Positions 63,377-64,000 of a stretch of DNA of 64,000 nt are shown piece after piece (position 1 is the stretch's first letter; every line of letters begins with the position of its first letter). The position numbers and the translations under genes are program-made. The notes beneath the pieces were generated by a model. That model had not been told where the DNA came from, searched no databases, and saw only the letters and a list, made by a program, of their open reading frames with translations. The DNA is from Pseudoclavibacter endophyticus (GTDB lineage Bacteria; Actinomycetota; Actinomycetes; Actinomycetales; Microbacteriaceae): positions 310,001 through 374,000 of the forward strand of contig NZ_WBJY01000004.1 of assembly GCF_008831085.1 (NCBI RefSeq). The letters are read 5' to 3'.

Positions 63377-64000
63377 GTGACCCGCCACTTCCTCCGCGAC
63401 GACGACCTCTCTCCGGCCGAGCAGCTCGAGGTGCTCGACCTCGCGGCGCGGCTCAAGGCCGACCGTTTCGCCGAGCGCCCGCTCGAGGGCGGCAAGACGG
63501 TCGCGGTGTTCTTCGACAAGACCTCGACGCGCACGCGCGTGTCGTTCCACGTCGGCATCAGCGACCTCGGCGGTTCCCCGCTCATCATCTCGAGCGAGTC
63601 GAGCCAGCTCGGCGGCAAGGAGTCGATCGGCGACACGGCGAGGGTGCTCGAGCGCATGGTCGAAGCGGTCGTGTGGCGCACCTACGCCCAGTCGGGGCTC
63701 GAGGAGATGGCGGCGGGCACGTCCGTGCCCGTCGTCAACGCGCTGAGCGACGACTTCCACCCGTGCCAGCTCCTCGCCGACCTGCAGACGGTGCGCGAGC
63801 GCCGCGGCGACCTGCCCGGGCAGGCCGTCGCGTTCTTTGGCGACGGGGCCAGCAACATGGGCAACTCGTATCTGCTGGCCTGCGCGACGGCGGGGATGCA
63901 CGTGCGGATCTGCGCGCCGGGCGCGTTCCAGCCCGCCGCCGAGGTCATTGCCGATGCGACCCGCATCGCCGCCGAGACGGGAGGGTCGGTCACGGTCACG
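63377..64000 (+). CDS. argF: Ornithine carbamoyltransferase, 3' end outside window
   Basis: Forms citrulline from ornithine and carbamoyl phosphate. The visible 208 residues begin at GTG 63377 with GAAAGG upstream. They show the carbamoyl-phosphate loop STRTRVSF, the HPCQLLADLQT motif and DGASNMGNSYLLA of the ornithine domain. The frame is uninterrupted at the window end. An argD gene, usual between argB and argF, is absent; only 61 bp separate the two genes. Confidence 0.94.
   Translation, partial: MTRHFLRDDDLSPAEQLEVLDLAARLKADRFAERPLEGGKTVAVFFDKTSTRTRVSFHVGISDLGGSPLIISSESSQLGGKESIGDTARVLERMVEAVVWRTYAQSGLEEMAAGTSVPVVNALSDDFHPCQLLADLQTVRERRGDLPGQAVAFFGDGASNMGNSYLLACATAGMHVRICAPGAFQPAAEVIADATRIAAETGGSVTVT

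Overview
The window is about 70% G+C, genes are tightly packed, and many start codons are GTG with several ATG/GTG stop overlaps. The gene order pgsA-cinA-clgR-DUF3046-recA-recX-miaB-miaA-dapF-methyltransferase-hflX-lexA-LysM-hisC-hisB-hisH-priA-sseB-DUF1844-infC-rpmI-rplT and pheST-argCJBF is characteristic of Actinomycetota, most like Microbacteriaceae. This is a chromosomal segment. No tRNA, rRNA, CRISPR array, transposase or integrase was found.

Region 1 (1-20311) is a catabolic accessory region. An enolase-superfamily enzyme and a LysR regulator lie on the minus strand. Facing them is a long plus-strand operon: 2-hydroxyacid dehydrogenase, NtaA/SnaA-type flavin monooxygenase, GMC oxidoreductase, aldehyde dehydrogenase, a complete NMT1/THI5-type ABC importer, two MmgE/PrpD proteins and a SnoaL-like protein. 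A second operon, divergent from a MarR regulator, encodes a short-chain dehydrogenase, acyl-CoA synthetase, amidohydrolase and acyl-CoA dehydrogenase. Together they look like uptake, oxidation, CoA activation and beta-oxidation-type breakdown of one organic substrate that I cannot name.

Region 2 (20642-33444) is core: ftsK, pgsA, the CinA C-terminal domain, clgR, DUF3046, recA, recX, a large uncharacterised TPR-type protein, miaB and miaA. Regulatory sites include a clgR inverted repeat, an SOS-box-like site before recA and a 16-bp hairpin after clgR.

Region 3 (33445-38190) is variable. Around dapF sit an AT-richer lipoprotein plus PKD-like secreted protein, a stand-alone HsdR-N-type nuclease whose ribosome-binding site follows a 42-nt C-rich tract, and a frameshifted lipoprotein gene. 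The nuclease is bracketed by a 49-bp direct repeat that duplicates the 3' end of dapF, so it looks like an insertion.

Region 4 (38190-64000) is again mostly core: an RsmC-like methyltransferase, hflX, lexA with a divergent LysM gene, his genes, translation genes with a structured infC leader and an ATC start, a 23S rRNA methyltransferase, the gluABCD glutamate importer (GluD carries a long Gly/Asp-rich tail), pheST, a putative contact-type toxin/immunity pair, sufU-sufS and argCJBF (argF cut by the window end). At least nine genes have a TANNNT -10 hexamer ending 6-9 nt before the start codon, indicating widespread leaderless transcription.
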